Assembly (NCBI GenBank): GCA_002774415.1
Contig: PEYL01000079.1
Span: 1-38,825 of the forward strand
Source of the DNA: Candidatus Portnoybacteria bacterium CG08_land_8_20_14_0_20_40_83
GTDB lineage: Bacteria; Patescibacteriota; Minisyncoccia; Portnoybacterales; GWB1-42-6
Reading direction: 5' to 3'
Length of the DNA stretch: 38,825 nucleotides
Program-made: the position numbers and the translations under genes
Notes under the pieces: model-generated
The model's database searches: none
Seen by the model: only the letters and a program-made list of their open reading frames with translations
What the model was told of the DNA's origin: nothing
In this document: one piece after another, positions 8,053-15,355 of the stretch
Layout of the letters: every line of letters starts with the position of its first letter
Numbering within the stretch: the first letter of the stretch is position 1

Positions 8053-8514
8053 TTACACCCTCCTTACTTTTCTCGGCCGACAGCCGTTGTGCGGTATCGG
8101 CGTTATATCTTTAATCGCTGAAATTTCAAGACCATGACTGCCCAACGCCCGGATTGCCGCTTCTCTGCCGCTGCCAATTCCCTTAACAAAAACTACAACC
8201 TCTCTGACACCCAATTTTTTAACTTTCTCCAAGACCGCCTCAACCACCTTTGAAGCAGCAAAGGGGGTTGCTTTCTTTGGACCCTTAAAGCCCAGTCCTC
8301 CCGAGCTTGCCCATGCCAAGACATCACCGTCCATAGTTGTCAGTGTCAGAATGGTATTATTATAGCTTGATTGAATAAAAGCCCTCGCTTTTTCAACCCT
8401 TCTTGATCTAATTTTGTCTGATCCTAAAACGGCTTTCTTTTGAGCAGCAGATAATTCCTGCTCTTCACGAAGCACATCTTGTTCAGATTGAGCAATAATT
8501 TTCTTTTTTCCCAT
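8053..8514 (-). CDS. rpsK: 30S ribosomal protein uS11
   Basis: uS11 lies on the 30S platform near the E-site mRNA path. The core (AFIQSSYNNTILTLTTMDGD, GGLGFKGPKKATPFAA, DITPIPHNGCRPRKVRRV) is typical. An N-terminal charged extension of about 35 residues makes it 153 residues, against about 129 in E. coli. I start at the ATG at 8514. A longer frame to 8565 would read through the family-1 repeat copy B and add 17 non-conserved residues, so it is rejected. It is flanked by rpsM upstream and rpsD downstream. Confidence 0.97.
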   Translation of the reverse strand: MGKKKIIAQSEQDVLREEQELSAAQKKAVLGSDKIRSRRVEKARAFIQSSYNNTILTLTTMDGDVLAWASSGGLGFKGPKKATPFAASKVVEAVLEKVKKLGVREVVVFVKGIGSGREAAIRALGSHGLEISAIKDITPIPHNGCRPRKVRRV

Positions 8515-8530
8515 AATTTTCTCTCTAAGA

Positions 8531-8680
8531 CGAGGCTTGTTGCGAGCAAAACATCGCGCAGCCACGCCCGCTATTTTTTTATTACTTTCTAAGGCGTGGC
8601 GAGCGTGAGCAGCAGCTGAATGATAACCTTATATTCTGAATCAACGGGCTGACTGCGTTTTTGCGAGCCAACAAACCGAG
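8531..8680. repeat. Family-1 repeat, copy B
   Basis: The 150-bp copy lies between rpsM and rpsK. Its ends (cgaggcttgttgcgag and ctcgcaaaaacg... read from the other strand) are imperfect inverted repeats, and the blocks ACATCGCGCAGCC and GACTGCGTTTTTGCGAG match the other copies. It stops 1 nt from the rpsM stop codon and begins about 17 nt ahead of the rpsK ATG, so it forms almost the entire intercistronic RNA. Confidence 0.72.
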
Positions 8681-8681
8681 G

Positions 8682-9071
8682 CTATGTTTTCTCCGCTGCC
8701 GGCCTTCTGCCAGAACCCATGGTCTTTCGAACATTTCCTCTCACGGTTCTGGTGTTTGTCCTAGTTCTTTGGCCCCTAACCGGCAGGCCCCTTATGTGGC
8801 GAACTCCGCGATAAGAACCAATGTCTTTCAACCTCTTTATGTTCATCATCCGCTCCCGCCGCAATTCGCCTTCGATCTTATATTTTTTTTCAATAATATC
8901 TTTTAATAAATTAAGCTGTTCAGCTGAAAGTTTATTTGCTTTAAGATTTAGGTCAATTTTTGCTTGACTTAAAATTTTACTGCTCAAAGAACGCCCGATT
9001 CCATAGATATGGGTTAAAGCAATCTCCATTCTTTTATTGTCCGGAATGTTTACTCCTGCAATTCTTGGCAT
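8682..9071 (-). CDS. rpsM: 30S ribosomal protein uS13
   Basis: uS13 is a 30S head protein that contacts the P-site tRNA and the B1 intersubunit bridges. The sequence MPRIAGVNIPDNKRMEIALTH at the N-terminus, the YGIGRSLSSKIL helix and the C-terminal HIRGLPVRGQRTRTNTRT block are diagnostic. I start at the ATG at 9071; an upstream TTG at 9095 would add eight residues with no family support. The 129-residue length is normal. It lies between rpmJ and rpsK as in most bacteria. Confidence 0.98.
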   Translation of the reverse strand: MPRIAGVNIPDNKRMEIALTHIYGIGRSLSSKILSQAKIDLNLKANKLSAEQLNLLKDIIEKKYKIEGELRRERMMNIKRLKDIGSYRGVRHIRGLPVRGQRTRTNTRTVRGNVRKTMGSGRRPAAEKT

Positions 9072-9182
9072 ATATATAAAATTTTCAATTACCAATTTTC
9101 AATTTCCAATCCAGTCCCGCGAAGCGGGATATTTTAGAAATTGGGAATTAGAAATTAGAAATTCTTTTGCGGAGCAAAAGCT

Positions 9183-9296
9183 TTATCCCTGTCTCTGTTT
9201 ATGTTTTTTATTTGAACAAATCACATAAACCCGTCCCTTGCGGTGGACAATCTTGCATTTTGCACAAAATTTTTTGACTGAAGCTCGTACTTTCAT
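9183..9296 (-). CDS. rpmJ: 50S ribosomal protein bL36
   Basis: This 37-residue protein (MKVRASVKKFCAKCKIVHRK and onward) was found by translating the spacer between infA and rpsM. It has the classic bL36 zinc ligands C-x2-C, then C and H further on (CAKCK, ICSNKKHKQRQG), so it is the zinc-binding form. Its place between infA and rpsM is the canonical one. The reading frame ends in TAA at 9183-9185, next to a small GCTTTTGCTCCGCAAAAG hairpin (about 9164-9181). A/T-rich repeats and a TCCCGCGAAGCGGGA hairpin fill the remaining spacer to rpsM. Confidence 0.96.
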   Translation of the reverse strand: MKVRASVKKFCAKCKIVHRKGRVYVICSNKKHKQRQG

Positions 9297-9323
9297 ACTT
9301 TTTATTTTAGCTTCTATAAATAA

Positions 9324-9463
9324 ATCCCGTTACATCCGCCCCTTAGACAAGGTATTCAAGAAGTTCTCTTCTTTTTATTTTCCATTCACCCCGTTAGAAA
9401 TAAAATTTCTAACGGGGTTCATCCTTTGCCTAAAAGGCAGGGGATTTCTGGATGTAACGGGAT
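9324..9463. repeat. Nested CCCGTTA-family inverted-repeat element, copy 1
   Basis: The outer arms ATCCCGTTACATCC (9324-9337) and GGATGTAACGGGAT (9450-9463) are perfect inverted repeats. Inside lies a second perfect hairpin, ACCCCGTTAGAAA (9388-9400) with TTTCTAACGGGGT (9406-9418). It looks like one CCCGTTA element nested in another. It fills the infA-rpmJ spacer within the ribosomal operon. Confidence 0.7.
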
Positions 9464-9524
9464 AAATCATAAAAAAGACGGATACAAAAGATTTTCATCT
9501 GTTATCCGCTTTAGATAATATCTG

Positions 9525-9746
9525 CTAAGATAACCGCTGAATAATTCTACCTCGACTTGAATCGTATAAGCTCAATTCCACTTTTACTCTATCTCCCGGC
9601 AGTATACGAATATAATTTAGCCGCATGCGGCCCGATAAATGAGCTAAAATCTCATCTCCATTCTCTACCCTAACCTTAAAAAGGGTACTGGGCAATGCTT
9701 CAATAACTTCTCCAATTTTTATAATTTTTTCTTTTTGGTTAGACAC
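9525..9746 (-). CDS. infA: Translation initiation factor IF-1
   Basis: IF-1 is an OB-fold protein that occupies the 30S A site during initiation. The 73-residue product shows the family hallmarks VIEALPSTLFKVRVENG, LAHLSGRMRLNYIRILPGD and VKVELSLYDSSRGRI. The start codon is GTG at 9746. A purine-rich AAGGAG overlaps this codon, so spacing is not canonical and the start is the least certain part of the call. It is the promoter-proximal gene of the ribosomal cluster, and a good sigma70 promoter lies about 85-110 nt upstream. Confidence 0.96.
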   Translation of the reverse strand: MSNQKEKIIKIGEVIEALPSTLFKVRVENGDEILAHLSGRMRLNYIRILPGDRVKVELSLYDSSRGRIIQRLS

Positions 9747-9830
9747 TCCTTGTTTTAGATTACTCTGTCTAAAATACTGCTAAGTTATCTGATTTTCCCC
9801 CATATTGGGCTTAGATAATCCTCGGTTTAT

Positions 9831-9857
9831 ATTATAACGCAATTTAAAATTAGTCAA
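9831..9857 (-). promoter_or_regulatory. Promoter for the infA-rpsI operon
   Basis: On the minus strand a TTGACT box (9852-9857) is followed after 15 bp by a perfect TATAAT (9831-9836). The -35 box overlaps the first base of the CCCGTTA-family repeat copy 2 (9857-9969). The same arrangement is seen upstream of the RRM gene. The spacer is slightly short. Confidence 0.6.
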
Positions 9858-9969
9858 CCCCGTTAGAAGTTTAACTCGCCGACTGCATAATCTCACAAAG
9901 GTAAGCCGTAGGCAATTCGATAAAGAATTATCTTCCCGCCTCAAAAACTAATTGAACTTCTAACAGGGT
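9857..9969. repeat. CCCGTTA-family element, copy 2
   Basis: The left arm ACCCCGTTAGAAGTT (9857-9871) and right arm AACTTCTAACAGGGT (9955-9969) are inverted repeats matching 14 of 15. The interior shares AGCCGTA-GGC, AATTCG and CCGCCT words, in the same order, with copy 3 at 25119-25229. It lies between the 3' end of an envelope operon and the infA promoter. A further partial CAACCCCGTTG follows directly. Confidence 0.75.
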
Positions 9970-10015
9970 CAACCCCGTTGAATAATTTTTTATGCAAATT
10001 AAAATTTTTCAATTT

Positions 10016-11815
10016 TTATTTAACGGAGTCAATAATGATATTAATTTTGTCAATCTGCTTGGGTATGCTTTTTGCCCAAAAGGGCCAAAGCGAAAATTGG
10101 GCTTCTTTTATTTCCTGACGACCAGATAATATTTGGCGTACCTCGCTTTGTTGCTTTCCGGCAATTAATTTTTTTATTTCTTCCTGATTCACCTTCCAAA
10201 TGATTTCTTGAGAACCGGCGACGCCGAAACTCATCTGGCCTTTGTCAATGTCGATTTTCATGTCTTTATAATTAAATGATATCTGATTAACCATTTCTTT
10301 GTTGCCGTCAAGATTATCAGATAAACTCCCCTGCAATAAACTATAAACATCTGCCTCTTTGAATACCAAGACCGTTGCCAAGCTTGTTATAGAAAGCATA
10401 AATTTTTCTGCTTTGCCCCCGACATCAACCGATGGTTTTATTTCGGTAATCTTTGTTTCAGTTGCGCCCTCCAAAACTTTCAGGTCACTGGAAATTTGCG
10501 CAGCTAAATCTGTCTGAATTTTTTGATTTAAGCTTTCCGAAATTTTGCTCTTGGCATTGTCAAAATCGTCTTGCGTTACAACTTTTACATTTTCGGTAGA
10601 ACCACCGCTCATTGACCCCTTCGATTTACCGTAAAATCCCGCATATTTTGGCGAGTCCTGAAAACCGGGGATTGAAAAATTGCTCGGCCCGATGTTATAG
10701 GCGGCACCCGGCTGATCTGCTTCAACATCAACATCCAGAAAGCTGGCCAAAATTTTGCCCTCTTCAATCTTTGCACCCGGAATCCTAATTGTTTTTGTCA
10801 ATCGGAATATTTTACCATCCTGTGAAAGAAACCGCGTTGTTTCTACCAATGCTTGGGGACTGGAACTGTAGGCATTATAAACTGTTATTGTCCCTTTGGC
10901 TTTTTCGTTTAATTGACGCCGGCCGGTAGCTAAAAATTCCTGGCTGTCTCTTTCCTCTAGTTTTACAAGCTGGGCGGGTATTTTATTTGAAGCTACATCA
11001 ATTTGCGATAAATTTTTATCGGCCAGTACTTTAAAATCAAACGGTATCTGCTCCCTTTTTGCAGTAATTGAAACGTCGGCTTTTGGCAAAACCAGATAAA
11101 AGATGACCCCGGCGATAATAATTGCAGAAATAATAAATATGCCAAAAATCTTTTTTGGAAATGAAGAAACAGTGCTGATTGCCTCGCGTGATTTTTCTTG
11201 ATTTTCAGCAGGATAAACAAGCGGTTTTTTTGCAATATCTTCTTGCTTATAAGACTTAATTTCAAAATTTTCTTTTATAGGAATACTCTCTTCTTTTTCA
11301 AAAATTTGTTGCTTGCCTAAAATTTTTGATTCTGTTTCCTCCCTATGCTCAAGCAATAAATCGGCTGATTTTTCAGAAATATCTTCAATTTTTTTTGTGG
11401 TCAATTTGCCAGGCGGAGGGGCTCCCGATTTAATGATATCGCTCATCCGCAAAGACGAAGATTTTTTTTCTTCCTTAAGAAATTTTTTAAATTCATCAGG
11501 CGTCACCTGTTCCTGCAAAATAGCGTCTTCCGGGCGCTCGAGATGCTCATCTAACTGTTCGGGTAGCGATTCACTCACTGAAAAACCCGTCTTTTTTGCC
11601 AGACGCTGCACAGCCGAGTCTTGAGAAACAATAGTAACTTTTTTTCTTAAATTATCTGCTTCCCTTTTTAGCAACTTAAGATTAACTAAACTCTGACTGA
11701 TTACTGCTCCCTCCGGTATCACCAAAAAAAGCTCCTCTTCTTTGGTCCTGATGAGTTTATCAATCACCGAAGTTATTTCTTCATTTGCGTTTATATAAAT
11801 ATTTTTTTCATTCAT
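10016..11815 (-). CDS. Single-pass membrane protein with baseplate-J-like extracytoplasmic domain
   Basis: The 599-residue protein has three parts. The cytoplasmic N-terminal domain (residues 1-85) has an alpha/beta pattern (LFLVIPEGAVISQSLVNLK, VTIVSQDSAVQRLAKKTGF). A charged linker runs from 86 to 220. A membrane helix (about 222-243) is followed by a large exterior domain with KGTITVYNAYSS, FRLTKTIRIPGAKI and DVDVEADQPGAAYNIGPS, which resemble baseplate J/gp47-type proteins. A KxxI/V-rich beta region closes the protein. Proteins like this are common in CPR genomes, but I know of no established function. It follows the PilM/FtsA-like gene with a 68-nt gap, so a cytoplasmic ATPase plus membrane-ectodomain assembly is a reasonable inference, perhaps in an envelope or pilus-like machine. 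Confidence 0.75.
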   Translation of the reverse strand: MNEKNIYINANEEITSVIDKLIRTKEEELFLVIPEGAVISQSLVNLKLLKREADNLRKKVTIVSQDSAVQRLAKKTGFSVSESLPEQLDEHLERPEDAILQEQVTPDEFKKFLKEEKKSSSLRMSDIIKSGAPPPGKLTTKKIEDISEKSADLLLEHREETESKILGKQQIFEKEESIPIKENFEIKSYKQEDIAKKPLVYPAENQEKSREAISTVSSFPKKIFGIFIISAIIIAGVIFYLVLPKADVSITAKREQIPFDFKVLADKNLSQIDVASNKIPAQLVKLEERDSQEFLATGRRQLNEKAKGTITVYNAYSSSPQALVETTRFLSQDGKIFRLTKTIRIPGAKIEEGKILASFLDVDVEADQPGAAYNIGPSNFSIPGFQDSPKYAGFYGKSKGSMSGGSTENVKVVTQDDFDNAKSKISESLNQKIQTDLAAQISSDLKVLEGATETKITEIKPSVDVGGKAEKFMLSITSLATVLVFKEADVYSLLQGSLSDNLDGNKEMVNQISFNYKDMKIDIDKGQMSFGVAGSQEIIWKVNQEEIKKLIAGKQQSEVRQILSGRQEIKEAQFSLWPFWAKSIPKQIDKINIIIDSVK

Positions 11816-11844
11816 GCTTTTTCTTCTAATAAATTTTTACTAAA

Positions 11845-11882
11845 AGCGGGACGACTACGGTTTTGCAAGTCAATAAACCGAG
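11845..11882. repeat. Family-1 repeat, truncated copy D
   Basis: Only the right end of the family remains: GACTACGGTTTTGCAAG then AATAAACCGAGATTATG, matching copy B (GACTGCGTTTTTGCGAG, CAACAAACCGAGGCTATG) at most positions. It lies directly after the stop of the PilM-like gene, as copy B does after rpsM. Both matches run through the last codon (ACA) and the stop codon. Confidence 0.55.
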
Positions 11883-11883
11883 A

Positions 11884-13146
11884 TTATGTCTGCATTAATC
11901 TGATGGCTCGGCGCAACATCGGCGCAAAAAGGCCCTCTTCTTCGCCCAGAAGCTGGGTCGATAAACTTGCCAGCGCTAAAGGAGTGACATCTTTCGGCTC
12001 TTTAAGCCTGCCTGTTTTATCTTCTATACTAATAATTTTGGCCGGGTCAATAAAATTAACTTCAGGCGCCTGTAGTACCGGCAAATCGTGAATCCATTCA
12101 CCGCTTTCCAATGCCTTTTTTATTCCCAACAGACTGCTTCCTCCTCCGCATAATAAAATTTTAGGAGGCAAAGGGCTTAATTTTGAAAATTCATTAAGTG
12201 CCAAATTAACCCCTGATAACCAGACTTTGATATCTTGACGAAAGATATCGGAAATTTTCTTTTTTACACCGGAAGAAATTTCCCCGCTGCTATATTTTAA
12301 TTTTATCTGTTCGGCTTGCGCAAAATCAAGCGATAAATTGTCGCAAAGCCTTTTTGTAAATGCTCTGCCGCCTAAAGCAAAAGATTTTATTCCTTCAAGA
12401 CCGCCTTGGCGCATAAGTGCTATATCGGTTGTGCCGCCGCCGATATCAATAAAGATCGCGTCGCCGCCGCCTTCTATATCAACTGAGCGCGCGATTGCAT
12501 ATGGCTCGGCCGCAATAAAAAGAAGTTCAAGATTTAAGGCTTTTGCAATAGAATTTATTGCGCCCAAATGCATCAGCGGCGCATAGGCATTAAAAACGCC
12601 TAAGGTTATTTCTCGTCCCTGAAATCCAAGCGGGTTGGTCACCTGGTATCCGTCAATTTTAACATCAACTATCGTTGCATTAATTAATTTTACCTCAATT
12701 TCAGAAATGCCGCTTTCTTCTGCCAAATCCTGCCTTATTTTATTAAACGCCTTCCATTGAATTTTCTGGATGATATTTTTTAATTCCGGCAGTTCAATTT
12801 TTTGCTTTTGGTCTTCTCTTTCGCAGGCAAAAGAAAAAGTTGCCCCTTTGACAAATTCGCCGGCAATTCCGATAACTGCCTGACTTATTTTCTCTTTAGC
12901 TTCTTTTTGCCCTGTTTCAATCGCCTTTCTGCAGGTTTGCGCCACTCCCGGAATATCAGTCACCGCTCCCGCTATCATATGAGAGGTTTTCTGAGGCTCA
13001 AAACCAGCTCCTATAATTTCTCCTTTTTTATTATTTTCGTCTATTCTGACGATCAGCGCTTTAACAAATTCCGTCCCGATATCCAAAGCTAAAAGGCAAT
13101 TGCCTTTTATTTTGCTTCTGCCTAAAATTTTATCAAAAAAACTCAT
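11884..13146 (-). CDS. PilM/FtsA-like actin-fold ATPase
   Basis: The 420-residue protein belongs to the actin/HSP70 superfamily. The first phosphate loop is LALDIGTEFVKALIV (about residues 19-33), the second is FIDIGGGTTDIALMRQGG in the middle, and the adenosine motif LLCGGGSSLLGI lies in the last third. The SHS2-like insertion expected in FtsA/PilM falls between the first two. No FtsZ-binding context is present, and the downstream partner is a membrane baseplate-J-like protein. PilM of a type IV pilus-like system or a PilM-like scaffold therefore fits better than true FtsA. No C-terminal amphipathic anchor is obvious. It follows alaS across family-1 repeat copy C. Confidence 0.8.
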   Translation of the reverse strand: MSFFDKILGRSKIKGNCLLALDIGTEFVKALIVRIDENNKKGEIIGAGFEPQKTSHMIAGAVTDIPGVAQTCRKAIETGQKEAKEKISQAVIGIAGEFVKGATFSFACEREDQKQKIELPELKNIIQKIQWKAFNKIRQDLAEESGISEIEVKLINATIVDVKIDGYQVTNPLGFQGREITLGVFNAYAPLMHLGAINSIAKALNLELLFIAAEPYAIARSVDIEGGGDAIFIDIGGGTTDIALMRQGGLEGIKSFALGGRAFTKRLCDNLSLDFAQAEQIKLKYSSGEISSGVKKKISDIFRQDIKVWLSGVNLALNEFSKLSPLPPKILLCGGGSSLLGIKKALESGEWIHDLPVLQAPEVNFIDPAKIISIEDKTGRLKEPKDVTPLALASLSTQLLGEEEGLFAPMLRRAIRLMQT

Positions 13147-13155
13147 TTACTTTAA

Positions 13156-13319
13156 GGCGAGGGCACCTGCCGAGAAAAACATCGCGCAGCTGCGCTCAAT
13201 AATAACTTGCTTTTTCCAAGTCAATACTTAGCGCAGCGAGCGCTGAGCAGCGGCCAGCTGATAACTGCCTTTTACTTTTTTCGGGCCGACTGCGTTTTTT
13301 GGAGGCAGATGACCGAGCT
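13156..13319. repeat. Family-1 repeat, copy C
   Basis: The copy is about 164 bp and lies between alaS and the PilM-like gene. It begins GCGAGGGCACCTGCC and ends GGAGGCAGATGACCGAGC, an imperfect terminal inverted repeat. The internal blocks ACATCGCGCAGCTGCGC, GAGCAGCGGCCAGCTGATAA and CCGACTGCGTTTTTTGG match copies A and B. It ends 3 nt from the alaS stop codon and starts about 10 nt before the next gene's start. Confidence 0.72.
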
Positions 13320-13322
13320 CCT

Positions 13323-15200
13323 TTATTCTAAAACTGCTTTTATTCTTCTGGCTCCCGCGCTCACCGATTCTTCTTTTAAAATTTTAAAATGACCCAGCTG
13401 TCCTATCTTTTCAACATGCGGCCCTCCGCATATTTCCTTACTAAATATTTTACCATTTTCAGCGATTGTGTAAACCTTAACTTTTTCCCCATAGCGGGAT
13501 TCAAAAACTCCCATTGCTCCCTGCTCTTTTGCTTCGTCAAGACTCATTTCTTCCATTTTAACTGGCAAGTCCCGAACAATTGTCTGATTCACCAAATCTT
13601 CAACTTGTTTTATTTGCTCCAGTGTCAACTTTTGGGGATGAGAAAAATCAAAACGCAGACGCTCGGCTGTAATATTTGAACCTTTCTGGGTTACATGGCT
13701 TCCCAAAACCTGCCGTAAAGCCGCCAGCATCAAATGCGCGGCGGTGTGATATTTTACCACGTGCTCTGAATGGTCTGCCAACCCGCCCTTAAATTTCTGC
13801 TCTGCACCAGCGCGGGAAAGTTCCTGATGTTTTTTCAAAGATTCATGAAATTGCTGTAAAATTCTATTTTCATCATCTTTCGTTAATTCGGTAATACTAA
13901 CTCCTTGTTCACGATTATATTCTTGATATAATTTTTTAATTTCCTCAAGACTCATTTCTATCGGAAATCCATATGTAGAATAGAGATTAAATAAAACATC
14001 GCCACTTAATCCATATTCTGTAAAAAATGATTTTGAGAGAAAAGAAATAGTTTTTTTTGGCTTCATTTTTTCAAGCACCTTCAGCCCCTTTTCTAGCGTT
14101 TTAGTAAATTTTTCCTCCTCTCTTACTAATTGTTCTTCAATAAACATACGATTACTGGATAGTTCCAGATAAACATCCCGATACATTTCAATCACCACAT
14201 TCGCGATTTTAAAAGTAAAAATATCATTTATGCCGAGTTGTTTGCCATACCGCACTGCTCTGCGTATAAGACGACGGAGCACATAACCTCGTTCAACATT
14301 AGACGGTTCAACTCCTTCTGCCAAAATAAATGTCGCCGCTTTCAAATGATCAGCAATAATTCTGAATGTTTTAATATTTTCTCCTTCGTATTTTTTATTG
14401 CTGATTTCTTCTATTTTTTTAATAAGAGGTTTAAATAATTCTGTGTCGTAAACATTGTCAAAACCGTCAAGAACAGCGATTGTGCGCTCAACGCCCATGC
14501 CCGTATCAACATTTTTTTGTTTTAGCTGCTCAAATTTTCCTTCCGCAGTTTTGTTAAATTCCATAAAAACATCATTCCAGATTTCCGCGTATTTTCCGCA
14601 TTTGCAGCCGGGTTTGCAATCGGAACCGCATTTTTCTTTTCCCGTGTCATAAAACATTTCAGAACAAGGCCCGCAAGGCCCGGTTTGCCCGGCCGGCCCC
14701 CACCAATTTTCTTCTTTGGACAAATAAAAAATCCTCTCTTTGGGAATGCCTAAACTTTCCCATATCTTAGCTGACTCTTCATCGCGGGTGGCTTGCCCTG
14801 AGTTTATCGAAGGGTCACCGGCGAATACCGTGACGCTTAACTTTTCAGACGAAATTCCTAAATAATCTCTACCGGTTAAAAACTCAAAACTCCATTCAAT
14901 CGCTTCTTTTTTCCAATAGTCGCCAAGCGACCAATTACCCAGCATTTCAAAAAAAGTCAGATGCCAGGAATCACCTACATCATCAATATCTCCTGTCCTT
15001 ATGCATTTTTGAACATTAACCAATCTTTTTCCGCCAGGATGCTTCTCGCCCAAAAGGAACGAAGTTAAAGGATGCATCCCCGCAGTCGTAAAAAGCACGG
15101 TTGGGTCGTGCTCTGGGATTAAAGAGGCCGAAGGAATGATAGCGTGGTCTCTTTCTTTGAAAAAATTCAAATATTTTTCACGGAGTTCATTCGCGGTCAT
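13323..15200 (-). CDS. alaS: Alanyl-tRNA synthetase, short form lacking the C-Ala domain
   Basis: AlaS charges tRNA-Ala. The catalytic domain is clear (FTTAGMHPL, SWHLTFFEMLGNWSLGDYWK), and the editing domain has the HxxxH motif (HTAAHLMLAALRQVLGSH) and CGGPHVE. A cysteine cluster (CGPCSEMFYDTG, CGSDCKPGCKCG) probably binds zinc. The protein ends right after the editing domain (SVSAGARRIKAVLE), at 625 residues against about 875 in E. coli, so the DHHA1/C-Ala dimerisation domain is absent. I start at the ATG at 15200; the frame continues 12 residues upstream without family support. Residues 129-138 (DPSINSGQAT) are encoded by a CTTCGATAAACTCAGGG repeat inserted in frame. It lies upstream of the PilM-like gene and downstream of mnmA. 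Confidence 0.95.
   Translation of the reverse strand: MTANELREKYLNFFKERDHAIIPSASLIPEHDPTVLFTTAGMHPLTSFLLGEKHPGGKRLVNVQKCIRTGDIDDVGDSWHLTFFEMLGNWSLGDYWKKEAIEWSFEFLTGRDYLGISSEKLSVTVFAGDPSINSGQATRDEESAKIWESLGIPKERIFYLSKEENWWGPAGQTGPCGPCSEMFYDTGKEKCGSDCKPGCKCGKYAEIWNDVFMEFNKTAEGKFEQLKQKNVDTGMGVERTIAVLDGFDNVYDTELFKPLIKKIEEISNKKYEGENIKTFRIIADHLKAATFILAEGVEPSNVERGYVLRRLIRRAVRYGKQLGINDIFTFKIANVVIEMYRDVYLELSSNRMFIEEQLVREEEKFTKTLEKGLKVLEKMKPKKTISFLSKSFFTEYGLSGDVLFNLYSTYGFPIEMSLEEIKKLYQEYNREQGVSITELTKDDENRILQQFHESLKKHQELSRAGAEQKFKGGLADHSEHVVKYHTAAHLMLAALRQVLGSHVTQKGSNITAERLRFDFSHPQKLTLEQIKQVEDLVNQTIVRDLPVKMEEMSLDEAKEQGAMGVFESRYGEKVKVYTIAENGKIFSKEICGGPHVEKIGQLGHFKILKEESVSAGARRIKAVLE
14792..14818. repeat. 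In-frame repeat insertion in alaS
   Basis: The core is CCCTGAGTTTATCGAAGGG, a variant of the TTCGACAGGCTCAGG-type palindrome also seen at 15470-15487 (inside mnmA) and, degenerate, at 24471-24489. It encodes a short Ser/Asn-rich loop between the conserved FAGD and RDEESAKIWE segments of AlaS and keeps the frame. Confidence 0.7.
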
Positions 15201-15325
15201 TAGCAATAGTTTAACACAAAATCTTGTGCTTGCCAATAAAAACCATTCTTCTTTTTTCCCTCTCCTCTCGTATTTCCAAGAAGGTCTTTCCGTCGCGAAG
15301 GACTTTTATTTTTTTACAGTAATGT

Positions 15326-15355
15326 TTCATTTTGATACGATCGTATCAAAATGAA
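15326..15355. other. Perfect 30-bp palindrome over the mnmA stop codon
   Basis: TTCATTTTGATACGA (15326-15340) is followed immediately by its exact reverse complement (15341-15355). The palindrome contains the mnmA stop codon (15346-15348). It could be a 3' RNA hairpin, or an operator for a dimeric regulator acting on alaS just downstream. No T-tract follows directly, so it is not a standard terminator. Confidence 0.6.

Noticed and set aside
8515..8565. Longer N-terminus for rpsK
   Set aside because: The 17 extra codons are read from family-1 repeat copy B and do not match uS11.
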